In this document: piece after piece, positions 1 through 9,859 of the stretch
Layout of the letters: the number at the start of each line of letters is the position of its first letter
How positions within the stretch are numbered: the stretch's first letter is position 1
DNA from: Bacillus sp. JCM 19041
GTDB taxonomy: Bacteria; Bacillota; Bacilli; Bacillales; Bacillaceae_D
Direction: 5' to 3'
Assembly: GCA_001310375.1 (NCBI GenBank)
Contig: BAXC01000014.1
Coordinates: 1-58,731, forward strand
DNA: 58,731 bases
Made by a program: the position numbers and the translations under genes
Notes under the pieces: model-generated
Databases searched by the model: none
Told to the model about the DNA's origin: nothing
What the model saw: only the letters and a program-made list of their open reading frames with translations

Positions 1-604
1 CTTATATATGGTTAATGCGATTATTCGAGCGTATTTAATTATACCGGGGGAGCGTACTGAGAGTATTTATCCGAGTGCTTCGCTTGGATCCTCATTCTTA
101 CAGTCTCTTACAGAGTATTCACGTGTTCATTATGGCATTGTAATTGCCATATTGGCTTGCGTATTTATGTGGTTTTTCCTTAACAAAACAACAAAAGGCT
201 ATGAGTTGCGAGCTGTTGGTTACAACAGAGATGCTTCGAATTATGCTGGGATGAATGTAAGTCGTAATATTATTCTTTCAATGGTTATAGCTGGTGCTTT
301 TGCAGGTCTAGCTGGAGCGGCAGAAGGGCTTGGCACATTCGGTTACATGAGTATTCAAACGGGTTTTTCTGGTGTTGGTTTTGAAGGCATCGCAGTTGCC
401 TTGCTAGGAGCAAATACAGCACTTGGTGTTTTCTTGGCTGCATTTTTATTTGGAGGCTTAAAATCAGGAGCCTTAACGATGAATCAGCAAACGAATGTAC
501 CAGAAGATCTCATTAGCATTGTGATTGCGCTCATCATTTTCTTTGTTGCATCAAGCTATATTATTCGCGCAATCTTGAATAAGCGCAAGAAAGGGGAGAA
601 GTAA
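1..604 (+). CDS. nupP: Nucleoside ABC transporter permease (NupP-like), 5' partial
   Basis: The open frame runs in from the left edge, so only the C-terminal ~200 residues are present. They are hydrophobic with several membrane segments and the glycine/alanine-rich core typical of BPD_transp_2 permeases (the YufP/NupP, RbsC-like family), ending in a basic tail KRKKGEK. In the family this subunit pairs with NupQ, an ATPase and a BMP-type lipoprotein to import nucleosides such as guanosine. The next permease follows after 3 bases, so the two are translationally linked. The ATPase and binding-protein genes should lie just outside the window. Substrate is inferred from family and gene pairing only. 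Confidence 0.85.
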   Translation, partial: LYMVNAIIRAYLIIPGERTESIYPSASLGSSFLQSLTEYSRVHYGIVIAILACVFMWFFLNKTTKGYELRAVGYNRDASNYAGMNVSRNIILSMVIAGAFAGLAGAAEGLGTFGYMSIQTGFSGVGFEGIAVALLGANTALGVFLAAFLFGGLKSGALTMNQQTNVPEDLISIVIALIIFFVASSYIIRAILNKRKKGEK

Positions 605-607
605 CCA

Positions 608-1564
608 GTGGATATGCTTGCTCTCATTATTTCAACGATGATTTATTCGGCAGCGCCGATTATGCTAGTCGCTCTTGGTGGGTTGTTTAGTGAACGTTCT
701 GGCGTCATTAATATTGGGCTAGAAGGGTTGATGGTAATTGGTGCCTTTACTGTTATTGTGACAACGTTGACGCTTGAAGCGTCAGGTGTTGGAGCGGTTT
801 CCGTTTGGATTGGGCTTGCTGCGGCAGCGGTTCTTGGTGCAATCTTCTCGCTCTTTCATGCGGTCGCGTCAATACATTTCAGGGCAGACCAAGTAGTAAG
901 TGGGGTTGCACTTAATTTCTTAGCTGTCGGAGTTGCCGTGTACGCGATTAAATTGCTTTATGATGGAAGTGGACAAACGGCTTATATTAGCAATCGGTTT
1001 TACCGATTTAACTTGCCGTATTTAAGTGAAATCCCAGTGATTGGCCCGCTGTTTTTCTCAAATGTGTATGCGACATCCTTCCTAGCATTTGCGCTTGCAC
1101 TGCTTGTTTATTACGTTATTTACTACACACCATTTGGTTTGCGTCTTCGTTCTGTGGGTGAACATCCTCAAGCGGCTGATACAATGGGGATTAAAGTGTT
1201 GCGGATGCGTTACATCGGCGTAATGCTTTCTGGTGTATTCGGTGGACTCGGTGGAGCTGTATTTGCGGCGACATTTAGCGGTAATTTCTCTGCAACGACG
1301 ATCGCCGGTCAAGGCTTTATGGCACTTGCTGCACTAATTTTTGGGAAATGGCATCCCCTCGGTGTCATTGGTGCTGCGCTCTTTTTCGGTCTCGCGCAAG
1401 CATTAGGTGTAGTTGGGCCGTCGCTGCCGTTTTTATCAAATGTTCCACCTGTTTTCTTATTAATGGCTCCGTATGTGTTAACGATTCTCGCTCTTGCTGG
1501 GTTTGTTGGCAGAGCTGATGGACCAAAAGCACTTGGTGCTCCTTATATAAAAGGGGCAAGGTAA
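608..1564 (+). CDS. nupQ: Nucleoside ABC transporter permease (NupQ-like)
   Basis: 318 residues, GTG start 3 bases after the nupP stop, with a GGGGAG Shine-Dalgarno inside the end of nupP. Residues ~30-45 carry the SGVINIGLEG motif that marks the second permease of the BMP/nucleoside ABC family (B. subtilis YufQ/NupQ). About nine hydrophobic segments are visible. It forms the membrane channel with the preceding permease. A wobble-rich terminator follows directly, so this is the last gene of the nup operon. Family assignment is firm; the exact nucleoside transported is not shown by the sequence. Confidence 0.88.
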   Translation: MDMLALIISTMIYSAAPIMLVALGGLFSERSGVINIGLEGLMVIGAFTVIVTTLTLEASGVGAVSVWIGLAAAAVLGAIFSLFHAVASIHFRADQVVSGVALNFLAVGVAVYAIKLLYDGSGQTAYISNRFYRFNLPYLSEIPVIGPLFFSNVYATSFLAFALALLVYYVIYYTPFGLRLRSVGEHPQAADTMGIKVLRMRYIGVMLSGVFGGLGGAVFAATFSGNFSATTIAGQGFMALAALIFGKWHPLGVIGAALFFGLAQALGVVGPSLPFLSNVPPVFLLMAPYVLTILALAGFVGRADGPKALGAPYIKGAR

Positions 1565-1573
1565 AACTAGAAA

Positions 1574-1606
1574 AGGTGGGTTGTTAAATAGCAGCTCATC
1601 TTTTTC
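1574..1606 (+). terminator. Rho-independent terminator of the nup operon
   Basis: A 10-bp stem (AGGTGGGTTG with CAGCTCATCT, three G-U pairs) is followed by a T-rich run, directly after nupQ. Confidence 0.6.
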
Positions 1607-1674
1607 TTGTTTAATCGAGTGGATTTGTTATGGTAGAACCAAAACTGTTGGATGAGCAAAAGGAGGGGGAATCT

Positions 1675-2610
1675 GTGGTCTTCTCGACTAAAAGGCGCGT
1701 TTTTGGAATTGTTATAAGTGTAGTTGTACTAACCTTTTCTACTGGGTGTGGTGATAACCCGGATCAACTTTTGAACGGTAGTGGTGGTACTCAACAAGAA
1801 GCATACGGTGATTTGCCTTCACGAATTGGAGATGGACTAGATCATGAGCCTGTTGTTCAAGAAGAATTGATGTCGGGTTTCCTGGAATTTTATACAGAAG
1901 ACGTTTGGCAAGAACTTGAGTATGAACAGCCAACGGGTGAATGGTTTTTTGCAGATGCTGGTGGAGTTCTTGGATATGGTCTAACACTGGGAGAGCAGGA
2001 GGCAAATAGTTCGTTTGAAGTCGTTTTTATCGGTCATAAGCAGAATGGTGAACCGATAGAACGAGATGTGCGCATTCAATTAACAGAACGAGATGGTTAT
2101 AACCGTCACGAAGTGGTTGAAGAAGAAACGGTTTACGTTGAAAAAGTAGACAATAATGAAACGATTTATACAGGTGAGTTACCTGATAAAGAAAACGTTG
2201 CTTATTTATTAAGCGCAGAGATTTTAAGTGATGAGGGTGACGTTGAAGATACACGAATTTCGTATATATACGTACCAATCTTAGAATTAAATGTATCACT
2301 AGCAATGGATCAAAGGGGCTATTCAACATCTGATAACAGGGCGATTTTACAATTACACAATGAGGGACCGACTCAATTAATGACAGGGGAATACTATTCA
2401 ATTGAGAAAAAGAAAGACGGAGAATGGCGGGGCGTTGCGCTAGAGTTAGCGTTTAATGATATTGGAATTGAGTTGTCTATCGGAAGTGAACATCGAGATC
2501 ATGTGGACATTAGTGGATTTGATAGTGGAGAGTATCGGGCGATAAAATCGTTTTATTCGAGTGTTGGTGATGGCGAGCAAACCCTTGCGGCGGAGTTTAC
2601 GATCGAGTAG
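1675..2610 (+). CDS. Putative lipoprotein with bacterial Ig-like domain
   Basis: The best start is GTG 1675, preceded at 5-6 bases by AGGAGGGGG; the upstream ATG at 1630 has no ribosome binding site. The 311-residue product begins with two arginines, a hydrophobic helix and the lipobox FSTGC, so it should be a lipid-anchored exported protein. The middle is acidic and unassigned. The C-terminal ~100 residues, with the pattern YSIEKKKDGEW and LHNEGP, resemble the Ig-like domain (Big_20 type) found in Bacillus envelope proteins. Function is unknown. It stands alone between the nup terminator and the T-box-like leader. Confidence 0.75.
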   Translation: MVFSTKRRVFGIVISVVVLTFSTGCGDNPDQLLNGSGGTQQEAYGDLPSRIGDGLDHEPVVQEELMSGFLEFYTEDVWQELEYEQPTGEWFFADAGGVLGYGLTLGEQEANSSFEVVFIGHKQNGEPIERDVRIQLTERDGYNRHEVVEEETVYVEKVDNNETIYTGELPDKENVAYLLSAEILSDEGDVEDTRISYIYVPILELNVSLAMDQRGYSTSDNRAILQLHNEGPTQLMTGEYYSIEKKKDGEWRGVALELAFNDIGIELSIGSEHRDHVDISGFDSGEYRAIKSFYSSVGDGEQTLAAEFTIE

Positions 2611-2652
2611 AAAGAAAAAAACTTGTTCCATAATTAAATTTCTGATAAATTT

Positions 2653-2840
2653 AAATACACTAATAAAAAGTTCGGGAGCTTTCTTGACTATTAATGAAAG
2701 GGAATGGCATAAAGCTTCTTCGGTGCCACGAACCTTTATACCATGAAGTAGCTGTACCAATAGGGTTTGCTTTAAGAGAAATGAAGTACCGCGAATGCAA
2801 ACTCTCGCTCTTAAGACGCTGTCTTCGGTGGGAGTTTTTT
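2653..2840 (+). promoter_or_regulatory. T-box-like structured leader with terminator (tentative)
   Basis: The 258-base gap before the acetyltransferase is highly structured. GTTCG near 2669 can pair with CGAAC near 2730, enclosing hairpins CTTTC/GAAAG and TGGCA/TGCCA. It is followed by GAAGTACCGCGAATG (2783-2797), close to the T-box consensus GGTGGTACCGCG, and a terminator (AAACTCTC 2799-2806 with GGGAGTTT 2830-2837, inner hairpin AAGAC/GTCTT, then T6). The UGGN bulge that binds the tRNA end is not conserved, so this may be a degenerate T-box or another leader RNA. Confidence 0.35.
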
Positions 2841-2868
2841 GTTTATATAGTTGTGAGGAGGAGACTGA

Positions 2869-3429
2869 ATGAATCCGATATTACTAGATTTTCCAAATGA
2901 ATTTTATACGGAAAGACTTCATATCCGTATGCCAATGCATGGGGATGGCCAAGCAATGTATGAGTCAATTGAAGCATCAAAGAAAGAAATTAGTCCATGG
3001 TTGCCTTTTGCTAGGCAAGAACAGACAGTGGAGGAAGTGGAGATTAATATTCGAGAAGCTCATATTAAGTTCCTAAAAAGAGAAGATTTGCGCCTGCTTG
3101 TGTTTGAAAAAGAGACTGGAGAACTTGTTGCATCGAGTGGACTTCACCAAATTGATTGGACTGTACCAAAATTTGAAATTGGCTACTGGATTGATACGCG
3201 TCACGGTGGAAAAGGGTACATAACAGAAGCAGTGAAAGGCATTGCTGATTTTGCTTTTACACAATTAAAAGCGCGTCGTGTTCAAATACGGTGTGACCCG
3301 AAGAACAAGCGTAGCAGTGCAGTGGCTGAGCGGGCTGGTTTTACACTTGAAGGTATCTTAAAAAACGATGAACGTTCATTAGACGGCGATTCGTTGACCG
3401 ATACATGCGTGTACGCAATGACCAAATAG
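2869..3429 (+). CDS. GNAT family N-acetyltransferase (RimJ/RimL type)
   Basis: 186 residues, ATG preceded by GAGGAGGAG at proper spacing. It has the RimJ/RimL layout: FYTERLHIRMP at the N terminus, EIGYWIDTRHGGKGYITEAV around residues 100-120 containing the acetyl-CoA binding signature (R/Q-x-x-G-x-G/A variant HGGKGY), and NKRSSAVAERAGFTLEG near 145-160, the usual N-S-V-E-K-x-G-F region. Such enzymes acetylate ribosomal protein N termini, antibiotics or small amines. The real acceptor cannot be read from the sequence. The gene is monocistronic behind a structured leader. Confidence 0.88.
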   Translation: MNPILLDFPNEFYTERLHIRMPMHGDGQAMYESIEASKKEISPWLPFARQEQTVEEVEINIREAHIKFLKREDLRLLVFEKETGELVASSGLHQIDWTVPKFEIGYWIDTRHGGKGYITEAVKGIADFAFTQLKARRVQIRCDPKNKRSSAVAERAGFTLEGILKNDERSLDGDSLTDTCVYAMTK

Positions 3430-3572
3430 AAATCTTACGCCGACGTATGAGGATGAAAGAACTTCTGAACGCGGCTGCTTATAATATGTTCATACTTTTG
3501 TGTTCAAAGAAGGAATTTGAACAGATGTGATGAAACTTCTATTTGAGTGATTTGACGAATGGAGAGGAATGT

Positions 3573-4064
3573 ATGAAGACACTTTATCAATATAATTGGC
3601 AAGTACGTAACGAATGGTATGACTGGTGTGAGCGCTTAAGTAAAGAGGAATTGCTTGCTAAGCGAACGGGGGGAGTAGGTGGGATTTTGAAAACTCTCTT
3701 TCATATTATTGATGTGGAGTGGAGTTGGATTCGGTTAATGGAAGGCAAGCCAGACTTCATGGAGTCATTTGAGTGCTATAACAGCTTAAGCAAAATTCGC
3801 GAACTGGACGCAGTATTACATCAAGATGTAAAGGTATTTGTGGAAGGTTGGGATGATCGAATGGAAACCAATCTTTATCACGATGAGAGACCAAGTGGAA
3901 TTGTGGATACAGACACATGGGGTGAAATTATGAGACATGTCATTGCTCATGAAATTCATCACATTGGTCAATTGTCAGTCTGGGCAAGGGAAATTGGCAA
4001 AGAGCCAGTAAGTGCTAATGTGATTGGAAGAGGCTTAGCTCTGAAAAAAACGCATCTTGAATAA
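3573..4064 (+). CDS. DinB/YfiT family metal-binding protein
   Basis: Start chosen at ATG 3573 because GGAGAGGA lies just upstream; the open frame extends to a TTG at 3543 without a ribosome site. The 163-residue product shows the DinB four-helix pattern with three metal-ligand histidine positions: HIIDVEW near residue 47 and HVIAHEIHHIGQLSVWA near 130-145. DinB-family proteins in Bacillus include thiol transferases (bacillithiol-dependent) and DNA-damage-inducible proteins of unknown activity. It overlaps the next gene by 8 bases, suggesting coupled translation. Confidence 0.85.
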   Translation: MKTLYQYNWQVRNEWYDWCERLSKEELLAKRTGGVGGILKTLFHIIDVEWSWIRLMEGKPDFMESFECYNSLSKIRELDAVLHQDVKVFVEGWDDRMETNLYHDERPSGIVDTDTWGEIMRHVIAHEIHHIGQLSVWAREIGKEPVSANVIGRGLALKKTHLE

Positions 4065-4567
4065 ACGATTAAATTCTGCTAAGAAGATCCATATTATTGG
4101 ACCTGTCGGAAGTGGGAAAACAACACTTGCCAGAAAACTAGCAAATCTACTAGAAATTCCTGCCTATGAACTCGACAACATTGTCTGGGAGAGGAGACAA
4201 AGGGGAAGCGATAGCGTCAAGAAGTTGATGAAAGGGATGCGCTTTTCTATGAAATAGTTAAAAGGAATAAATGGATTACTGAAGGTGTTCATCGTTGGGT
4301 AGGAGAAGGGTTAAAGGAAGCTGATTTAATTATCTTGCTTGATTTGCCCTATCAAGTACGTCTGGCGCAAATCCTAAGCCGTTACAATAAGCAAAAACAA
4401 GGAATAGAGAAGGCGAATTACACGCTTCAATGAAGATGCTTCAAAATATGTTCAAATGGAATTGTGATTATGAAATAAGAGAACGGGACCTTATTTTAAC
4501 GATGCTTGACCCTTTTCAGGAGAAGGTTTGGACGATCAAGAGTGTCAGAGTGCTAAGTGGCGTTTAA
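4057..4567 (+). CDS. Small P-loop NTPase, adenylate-kinase/topology-modulation type (frameshifted)
   Basis: The N terminus has a Walker A motif GPVGSGKTT (about residues 14-22) followed by LARKLANLLEIPAYELDNIVW, the arrangement of AAA-17/FlaR-type kinases. The frame breaks twice. After KK near 4225 the protein continues in another frame with DERDALFYEIVKRNKWITEG and ILLDLPYQVRLAQILSRY, and after ~4430 in a third frame ending WTIKSVRVLSGV. Adding one base near 4225 and one near 4430 (an A in CTTCAATG) restores ~170 residues, the expected size. Such proteins phosphorylate small molecules or nucleotides; substrate unknown. It overlaps the DinB gene and ends before a strong hairpin. Confidence 0.7.
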
Positions 4568-4570
4568 ACG

Positions 4571-4606
4571 AAAGAACCACCGCCCTCGAATGGGCTGTGG
4601 TTCTTT
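4571..4606. terminator. Hairpin between convergent genes
   Basis: A 15-bp inverted repeat with one mismatch (AAAGAACCAC.GCCC) lies between the convergent P-loop kinase and DUF2628 genes. There is no long T-run on either side, so it may act as a weak bidirectional terminator. Confidence 0.55.
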
Positions 4607-4618
4607 GAGCACAATCAC

Positions 4619-5228
4619 TTATTCGAAAATGAAAGAAATAAAAACAGCAATGATAAGATAAACAACAGTAAAGCCTACGCCAGCAAAGAAACGACTCCAT
4701 TTAAAGCCGCCAGCGTTAATCAATTCTTTACGGGTACAGCCAGAAGCAAGCATCTTTTTGATTTTTTTCTCAACATGTACGTAATACATTTGGTTTCCGC
4801 CAATTCCAAAAGCAACCGCCATCGCTATTCCGATTTGACTATTAAAATCTAAACCAGTCATAATCATAAAGATATCAAGAAAGAGAAATGCAATAAGTAC
4901 TATAAATAAAACGTTAAACATACCACGGCCAGCCGCCCACCAGTAAAAGCCAAAAAAAGCGCCAACATTCCATGAAATTGGTTTTGGTTGCTTTCTTTCT
5001 TGACCAGTTCCTCTTTGCCATTTTCGCTCATAATAAGGGAGCTTTTCGCCAACATAAAGCTCAAGCGCTTCTTCCTTATTAATAGGAGGAGAAGAAAGGT
5101 CGCCTTTTAAGCCTGGCTTGTGCTTGGAGCTGCTGTTGCAGCAGCTTCTGTTTGATCAAATGCATTTCCACAGGTTGTACAAACTGCCTGATCTTCCCCA
5201 CTGTATTTCCGCAATGTGGACAGTGCAC
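4619..5228 (-). CDS. DUF2628 membrane protein with N-terminal zinc ribbon (frameshifted)
   Basis: On the minus strand from GTG 5228 (GAGAGGTG upstream) the product starts HCPHCGNT, then GEDQAVCTTCGNAFDQ, a two-CxxC zinc ribbon. It continues with INKEEALELYVGEKLPYYERKW and then the membrane part WNVGAFFGFYWWAAGRG and three hydrophobic helices. This is the zinc-ribbon plus DUF2628 architecture. Two single missing bases split it: one in a C4 run at 5196-5199 and one near 5118. Only the last 100 residues (4619-4921) form an uninterrupted frame. Function of DUF2628 is unknown. Confidence 0.7.
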
Positions 5229-5383
5229 AGAAAACACCTCTCGACTTAAATTTATTTAATGAAAGATAATCATAAAATAATCTACCATAATAAGGGTGAA
5301 TATTCCATAATTTAAATAATTAGACGCCCTTCAACAAAAGAAGAATCATCTCTCTTTTTTTAGATGATCTACGTTTTGCTTTG

Positions 5384-5412
5384 TTGCTTGCCCTTCATGA
5401 ATTTGGTATCAT
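5384..5412 (+). promoter_or_regulatory. Sigma-A promoter of gatCAB
   Basis: TTGCTT at 5384-5389, 17-base spacer, TATCAT at 5407-5412, 41 bases before the gatC start. The region 5229-5383 otherwise holds only an AT-rich stretch with a small hairpin near 5345. Confidence 0.55.
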
Positions 5413-5452
5413 TAGTCTTATTGTCAACAAGTCCGTTTTGGAGGTGCCAAGA

Positions 5453-5740
5453 ATGTCTAGAATTTCACAAGAACAAGTAAAGCATGTAGCTCATCTGGCT
5501 CGCTTAGCGATTACAGAAGAAGAAGCAGAGAGGTTTCGCGGACAGCTGGAAGAAATTATCACAGCTGCTGAAAAACTGAATGAAGTTGATACAGAAGGTG
5601 TCATTCCAACAACGCATGTGAGAAATGAGCATAATGTTACGCGCGATGATAAGGCTGTGGAAGGCCTTGATGTAAAAGAAGTGCTAAAAAATGCACCAGA
5701 CCATGAAGATGGTCAAGTTCGTGTACCATCCGTATTTTAA
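5453..5740 (+). CDS. gatC: Asp-tRNA(Asn)/Glu-tRNA(Gln) amidotransferase subunit C
   Basis: 95 residues from ATG 5453, which follows GGAGGTG; the frame is open further upstream but has no better start. The sequence begins [19 protein letters not shown] and ends [10 protein letters not shown], diagnostic of GatC. GatC is the small belt that stabilises GatA on GatB in the complex that converts misacylated Glu-tRNA(Gln) to Gln-tRNA(Gln) in bacteria lacking GlnRS. It is first in the gatCAB operon, 27 bases before gatA. Confidence 0.96.
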   Translation: MSRISQEQVKHVAHLARLAITEEEAERFRGQLEEIITAAEKLNEVDTEGVIPTTHVRNEHNVTRDDKAVEGLDVKEVLKNAPDHEDGQVRVPSVF

Positions 5741-5767
5741 GATTGAAGTGAAGATAGGAGGACCAGC

Positions 5768-7220
5768 ATGTCATTATTTGATCATTCATTAACAGAGCTA
5801 CATAACAAACTCGTAGCAAAAGAAATCAACGTATCTGACCTTGTTGATACGTCATATAAGCGAATTTCTGAAGTTGATTCAAAAGTAAAAGCGTTCTTAA
5901 CCCTTGATGAAGAGCGTGCCCGTGGCCTTGCAAAACAATTAGACGAGGTTGACGCTGGTGAGAAAGGTATTTTGTTCGGGATGCCAATCGGGATTAAAGA
6001 CAACATTGTTACAAAAGGACTACGTACAACGTGCTCGAGTAAAATCCTTGAAAACTTTGATCCAATCTATGATGCAACGGTTATGAATAAACTCCGAGCG
6101 GCCGAAACAGTAACAATCGGTAAAATCAACATGGATGAGTTTGCGATGGGATCTTCAAATGAGAATTCTGCTTTCCAAACAACGACAAATCCATGGAATA
6201 CGGATTATGTTCCAGGCGGATCAAGTGGTGGTTCAGCAGCCGCGGTTGCAGCAGGAGAAGTGCCATTTACGCTTGGGTCTGATACAGGTGGATCGATTCG
6301 CCAGCCAGCTGCTTATTGTGGTGTTGTTGGATTAAAACCTACATATGGACGGGTATCACGTTTTGGACTAGTAGCTTTTGCTTCTTCACTTGACCAAATC
6401 GGACCGATTACGCGAAATGTAGCTGATAATGCGTTTTTATTTGAAGCGATTGCTGGACATTGCCCTTCAGATTCAACGTCAGCGCAATTGCCTGTTCCAC
6501 CTTACAGCGAAGCGCTCACTGGTGATATAAAAGGGCTGCGTATTGCTGTACCATCAGAGTATTTAGGCGAAGGAGTTAGCGCAGAAGTACGGCAGTCAGT
6601 TCTTGATGCGCTTGCTGTCTTAGAAAAAGAGGGAGCGACATGGGAAGAAGTGTCATTGCCTCACTCAAAATATGCTTTAGCAGCCTATTACGTCATTGCT
6701 TCGTCTGAAGCATCGTCTAACCTAGCACGCTTTGATGGTGTTCGTTATGGTTATCGCTCTGACAACGCGGACAACTTGCTTGATTTGTATAAAAACACTC
6801 GTTCTGAAGGATTTGGTGACGAGGTTAAACGTCGGATTATGCTTGGAACATTTGCGCTAAGCTCTGGTTACTATGATGCTTATTACAAAAAAAGCACAGC
6901 AAGTGCGGACGTTAATCAAAAAAGACTTTGACGATGTATTTGCGAGCTATGATGTTGTCATTGGACCCACAACGCCAACACCTGCCTTTAAAATTGGCGA
7001 CAAATTGGATGATCCAATGACAATGTACGCCAATGACATTTTAACGATCCCTGTGAATCTTGCGGGTGTTCCTGCATTGTCCTTACCTTGTGGATTCCAA
7101 GACGGCTTGCCGCTTGGCTTACAAATCATCGGTAAGAACTTTGACGAGGCAACGATTTACCGTGTTGCAGACGTATATGAAAAAGCAACGGCCTTCTCTA
7201 AAGAGAAGCCAGCATTGTAA
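5768..7220 (+). CDS. gatA: Asp-tRNA(Asn)/Glu-tRNA(Gln) amidotransferase subunit A (frameshifted)
   Basis: Glutaminase subunit that releases ammonia for tRNA transamidation. The amidase Ser-cisSer-Lys triad is visible: Lys in GIKDNI (~residue 79), Ser in [14 protein letters not shown] (~154) and Ser in [12 protein letters not shown] (~178). The frame breaks at an A7 run (6887-6893): upstream reads [10 protein letters not shown] then junk, downstream continues [18 protein letters not shown]. Removing one A restores a normal ~483-residue GatA. Because gatA is essential in relatives and flanked by intact gatC and gatB, a sequence error is far more likely than a real mutation. RBS GGAGGACC. Confidence 0.95.
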
Positions 7221-7234
7221 AGGGGGGACTTAGG

Positions 7235-8665
7235 ATGAATTTTGAAACAGTCATTGGGCTTGAAGTCCATGTTGAACTAAAAACCGATTCAAAAATCTTT
7301 TCGGCAAGCCCAAACCATTTTGGTGCTGACCCGAATACAAATACAAGCGTGATTGATCTTGGTTACCCTGGAGTATTGCCAGTGTTAAACAAACGAGCTG
7401 TCGACTTTGCTATGAAAGCTGCAATGGCGCTTAACTGTCAAGTTGCGACAGACACAAAATTTGATCGTAAAAACTACTTCTATCCGGACAACCCTAAAGC
7501 ATATCAAATCTCACAATTTGATAAACCAATTGGTGAGCATGGCTGGATTGAGATTGAAGTTGGCGGCAAAAAGAAGAAAATCGGCATTACTCGCCTTCAT
7601 ATGGAAGAAGATGCGGGTAAGCTAACGCATTCTAGCGATGGCCATTCACTCGTGGACTATAACCGTCAAGGGACGCCACTCGTGGAAATTGTGTCAGAAC
7701 CTGATATTCGTACACCAGAAGAAGCATATGCGTATTTGGAGAAGCTTAAGGCGATTATTCAATACACAGGTGTTTCTGATTGTAAAATGGAAGAAGGATC
7801 GCTTCGTTGTGACGCGAATATCTCCTTGCGTCCAATCGGCCAAGAGAAGTTTGGTACAAAAACAGAGCTGAAAAACTTAAACTCGTTTAACTTCGTTCGT
7901 AAAGGACTTGAGTACGAAGAAAAACGTCAAGAGCAAGTGCTTCTTTCAGGTGGCATCATTGAACAAGAAACGCGTCGCTATGATGAAGCTGGTAATAAAA
8001 CGATTCTTATGCGTGTGAAAGAAGGATCGGATGATTACCGTTACTTCCCAGAGCCGGACCTTGTTAACTTGTACATTGACAGCGATTGGAAGGAGCGGGT
8101 GCGCTCTGAAATTCCAGAACTACCAGATGCACGAAAAGAGCGCTATGTAACGGATCTTAACTTGCCCGCATATGACGCGCATGTGCTTACACTAACAAAG
8201 GAAATGTCCGATTTCTTCGAAGAGACGATTGAAAAAGGTGTTGACGCGAAGCTTGTATCAAACTGGTTGATGGGCGAAGTACTTGCTTACTTAAATGCAG
8301 AGCAAAAGGAATTGCAAGACTCTGCATTAACACCAGACGGACTTGCTGGGATGATTAAACTTATCTCTGGCGGCACGATTTCTTCTAAAATCGCGAAAAA
8401 AGTGTTAAAAGAGTTAGTTGAAAAGGGCGGAAATCCAGAACAAATTGTGAAGGATAAAGGCCTTGTGCAAATTTCCGATGAAGGTGAACTTCGTAAAATG
8501 GTTGTCGAAGTGCTTGATGCAAACGGACAATCGATTGAAGATTATCGGAACGGAAAAGACCGTGCGATTGGCTTCCTAGTCGGTCAAATAATGAAAGCAA
8601 CAAAAGGGAAAGCAAACCCGCCGATGGTCAACAAGCTCTTGCTTGAAGAAATCGAAAAGCGTTAA
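7235..8665 (+). CDS. gatB: Asp-tRNA(Asn)/Glu-tRNA(Gln) amidotransferase subunit B
   Basis: 476 residues, intact and of normal family length. It starts [15 protein letters not shown] and contains [37 protein letters not shown] and [15 protein letters not shown], all GatB/PET112 signatures. The C-terminal third is the helical tail plus YqeY-like domain that grips the tRNA elbow. GatB is the kinase subunit: it phosphorylates the Glu/Asp on the tRNA before amidation with ammonia channelled from GatA. It lies 14 bases after gatA with AGGGGGG as ribosome site and is followed by a terminator. Confidence 0.97.
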   Translation: MNFETVIGLEVHVELKTDSKIFSASPNHFGADPNTNTSVIDLGYPGVLPVLNKRAVDFAMKAAMALNCQVATDTKFDRKNYFYPDNPKAYQISQFDKPIGEHGWIEIEVGGKKKKIGITRLHMEEDAGKLTHSSDGHSLVDYNRQGTPLVEIVSEPDIRTPEEAYAYLEKLKAIIQYTGVSDCKMEEGSLRCDANISLRPIGQEKFGTKTELKNLNSFNFVRKGLEYEEKRQEQVLLSGGIIEQETRRYDEAGNKTILMRVKEGSDDYRYFPEPDLVNLYIDSDWKERVRSEIPELPDARKERYVTDLNLPAYDAHVLTLTKEMSDFFEETIEKGVDAKLVSNWLMGEVLAYLNAEQKELQDSALTPDGLAGMIKLISGGTISSKIAKKVLKELVEKGGNPEQIVKDKGLVQISDEGELRKMVVEVLDANGQSIEDYRNGKDRAIGFLVGQIMKATKGKANPPMVNKLLLEEIEKR

Positions 8666-8670
8666 TGGGC

Positions 8671-8705
8671 AAAAGCAAGAGAACGCCATTGTTCTCTTGC
8701 TTTTT
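8671..8705 (+). terminator. Terminator of the gatCAB operon
   Basis: A 14-bp perfect stem AAAAGCAAGAGAAC / GTTCTCTTGCTTTT with a 6-base loop, merging into a T-run. Confidence 0.9.
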
Positions 8706-8860
8706 GTTACCAAGTGTTTATTGACTGGCAGATACGGGAAGAATAAGGAAGATGTTTCCTTCGTTTTACATAGTTTGAGGGTAAATTATGCACCATTTTG
8801 TCATCAGATTTAGTACAATAGAATGGTGTAGAAGGTAATAAGGGAAAAGTAGGGATTGCG

Positions 8861-9768
8861 ATGAAACGGGCTAGATTAATTTATAACCCAAGCTCTGGCA
8901 GAGAACAGCTGAAGAAAAATCTCAGCTATATATTAAATCGTCTTGAGAATGCAGGCTATGAAGCATCTGCTCACGCGACAACTCCAGAAGAAGGTTGTGC
9001 GATTCGGGCGGCTCGCCAGGCAGGGGAACGTGGTTTTGACCTTGTAATTGCAGCAGGTGGAGATGGGACGATCTTCGAAGTCGTTAATGGATTAGCAGAT
9101 TTGGAAAAGCGGCCAATGCTCGGCATCATTCCAGCTGGGACAACAAATGATTTTGCTCGCGCACTTGAAATCTCACGGGACATTGAAAAGGCATGTGATG
9201 TGCTCTGTGAAGCCACTACGAGCCGATTGATATTGGGCGAATGAACCAGAAGTATTTTACGAATATTGCCGCTGCAGGAACATTAACAGAGCTTACATAC
9301 GAAGTTCCTGCGAAGCTTAAAACGATGGTCGGTCAGCTTGCGTATTATATTAAAGGAATTGAGAAACTCCCCCAGGTTAAACCAACTGCTGTTCGTATTG
9401 AGTATGATGGCAAGTTGTTTGAAGGGGAAATTATGATGTTTTTAGTTGCTAACACAAATTCCGTTGGTGGTTTTGAAAAGCTATGCCCAGATGCGTCACT
9501 TCAGGATGGCATGTTTGACTTTATCGTTGTCAAGAAAACGTCGTTTCCAGAATTCGTTCATTTAGCATCATTGGCACTACGGGGCGAACATATTAACCAT
9601 CCGAAGGTGATGTATGTAAAAGCAAATCGAATTAAAGTGTCACTGTTTGACAGTCACGAGATGCAGCTTAACTTAGACGGTGAGCGAGGAGGTATCTTGC
9701 CTGCAGAGTTTGTGAATATGTACCATCACTTTAATTTGTTAATGCCGAAAGAGCGAAAACGCAAATAG
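8861..9768 (+). CDS. dagK: Diacylglycerol kinase (frameshifted)
   Basis: The first part (8861-9244) shows the DAGK catalytic core: RARLIYNPSSGRE, then AAGGDGTIFEVVNGL (GGDGT nucleotide loop) and IPAGTTNDFARAL. The second part (9241-9768) carries GRMNQKYFTNIAAAGTLTELTYEVP and the C-terminal LNLDGERGG. They join if one base is added near 9225, giving ~303 residues, the size of B. subtilis DgkB (DagK), which recycles diacylglycerol released by lipoteichoic acid synthesis. The gat-dagK-rlmD order is common in Bacillaceae, here with the alanine genes inserted before rlmD. Confidence 0.92.
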
Positions 9769-9769
9769 T

Positions 9770-9798
9770 AAAAGCCTTCCTTAACAGGGAGGCTTTTT
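9770..9798 (+). terminator. Terminator after dagK
   Basis: Stem AAAGCCTTCC / GGGAGGCTTT with loop TTAACA and a T5 run. Confidence 0.85.
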
Positions 9799-9859
9799 GA
9801 CATATTGCTTTAAGTTGGAGAAAATAGGGTATGGATAATATAGGAAAAGGTGTGTGTAA

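Noticed and set aside
2694-2900. Plus-strand open frame through the structured leader
   Set aside because: It reads through a terminator hairpin, into the acetyltransferase start region in another frame, and has no ribosome site.
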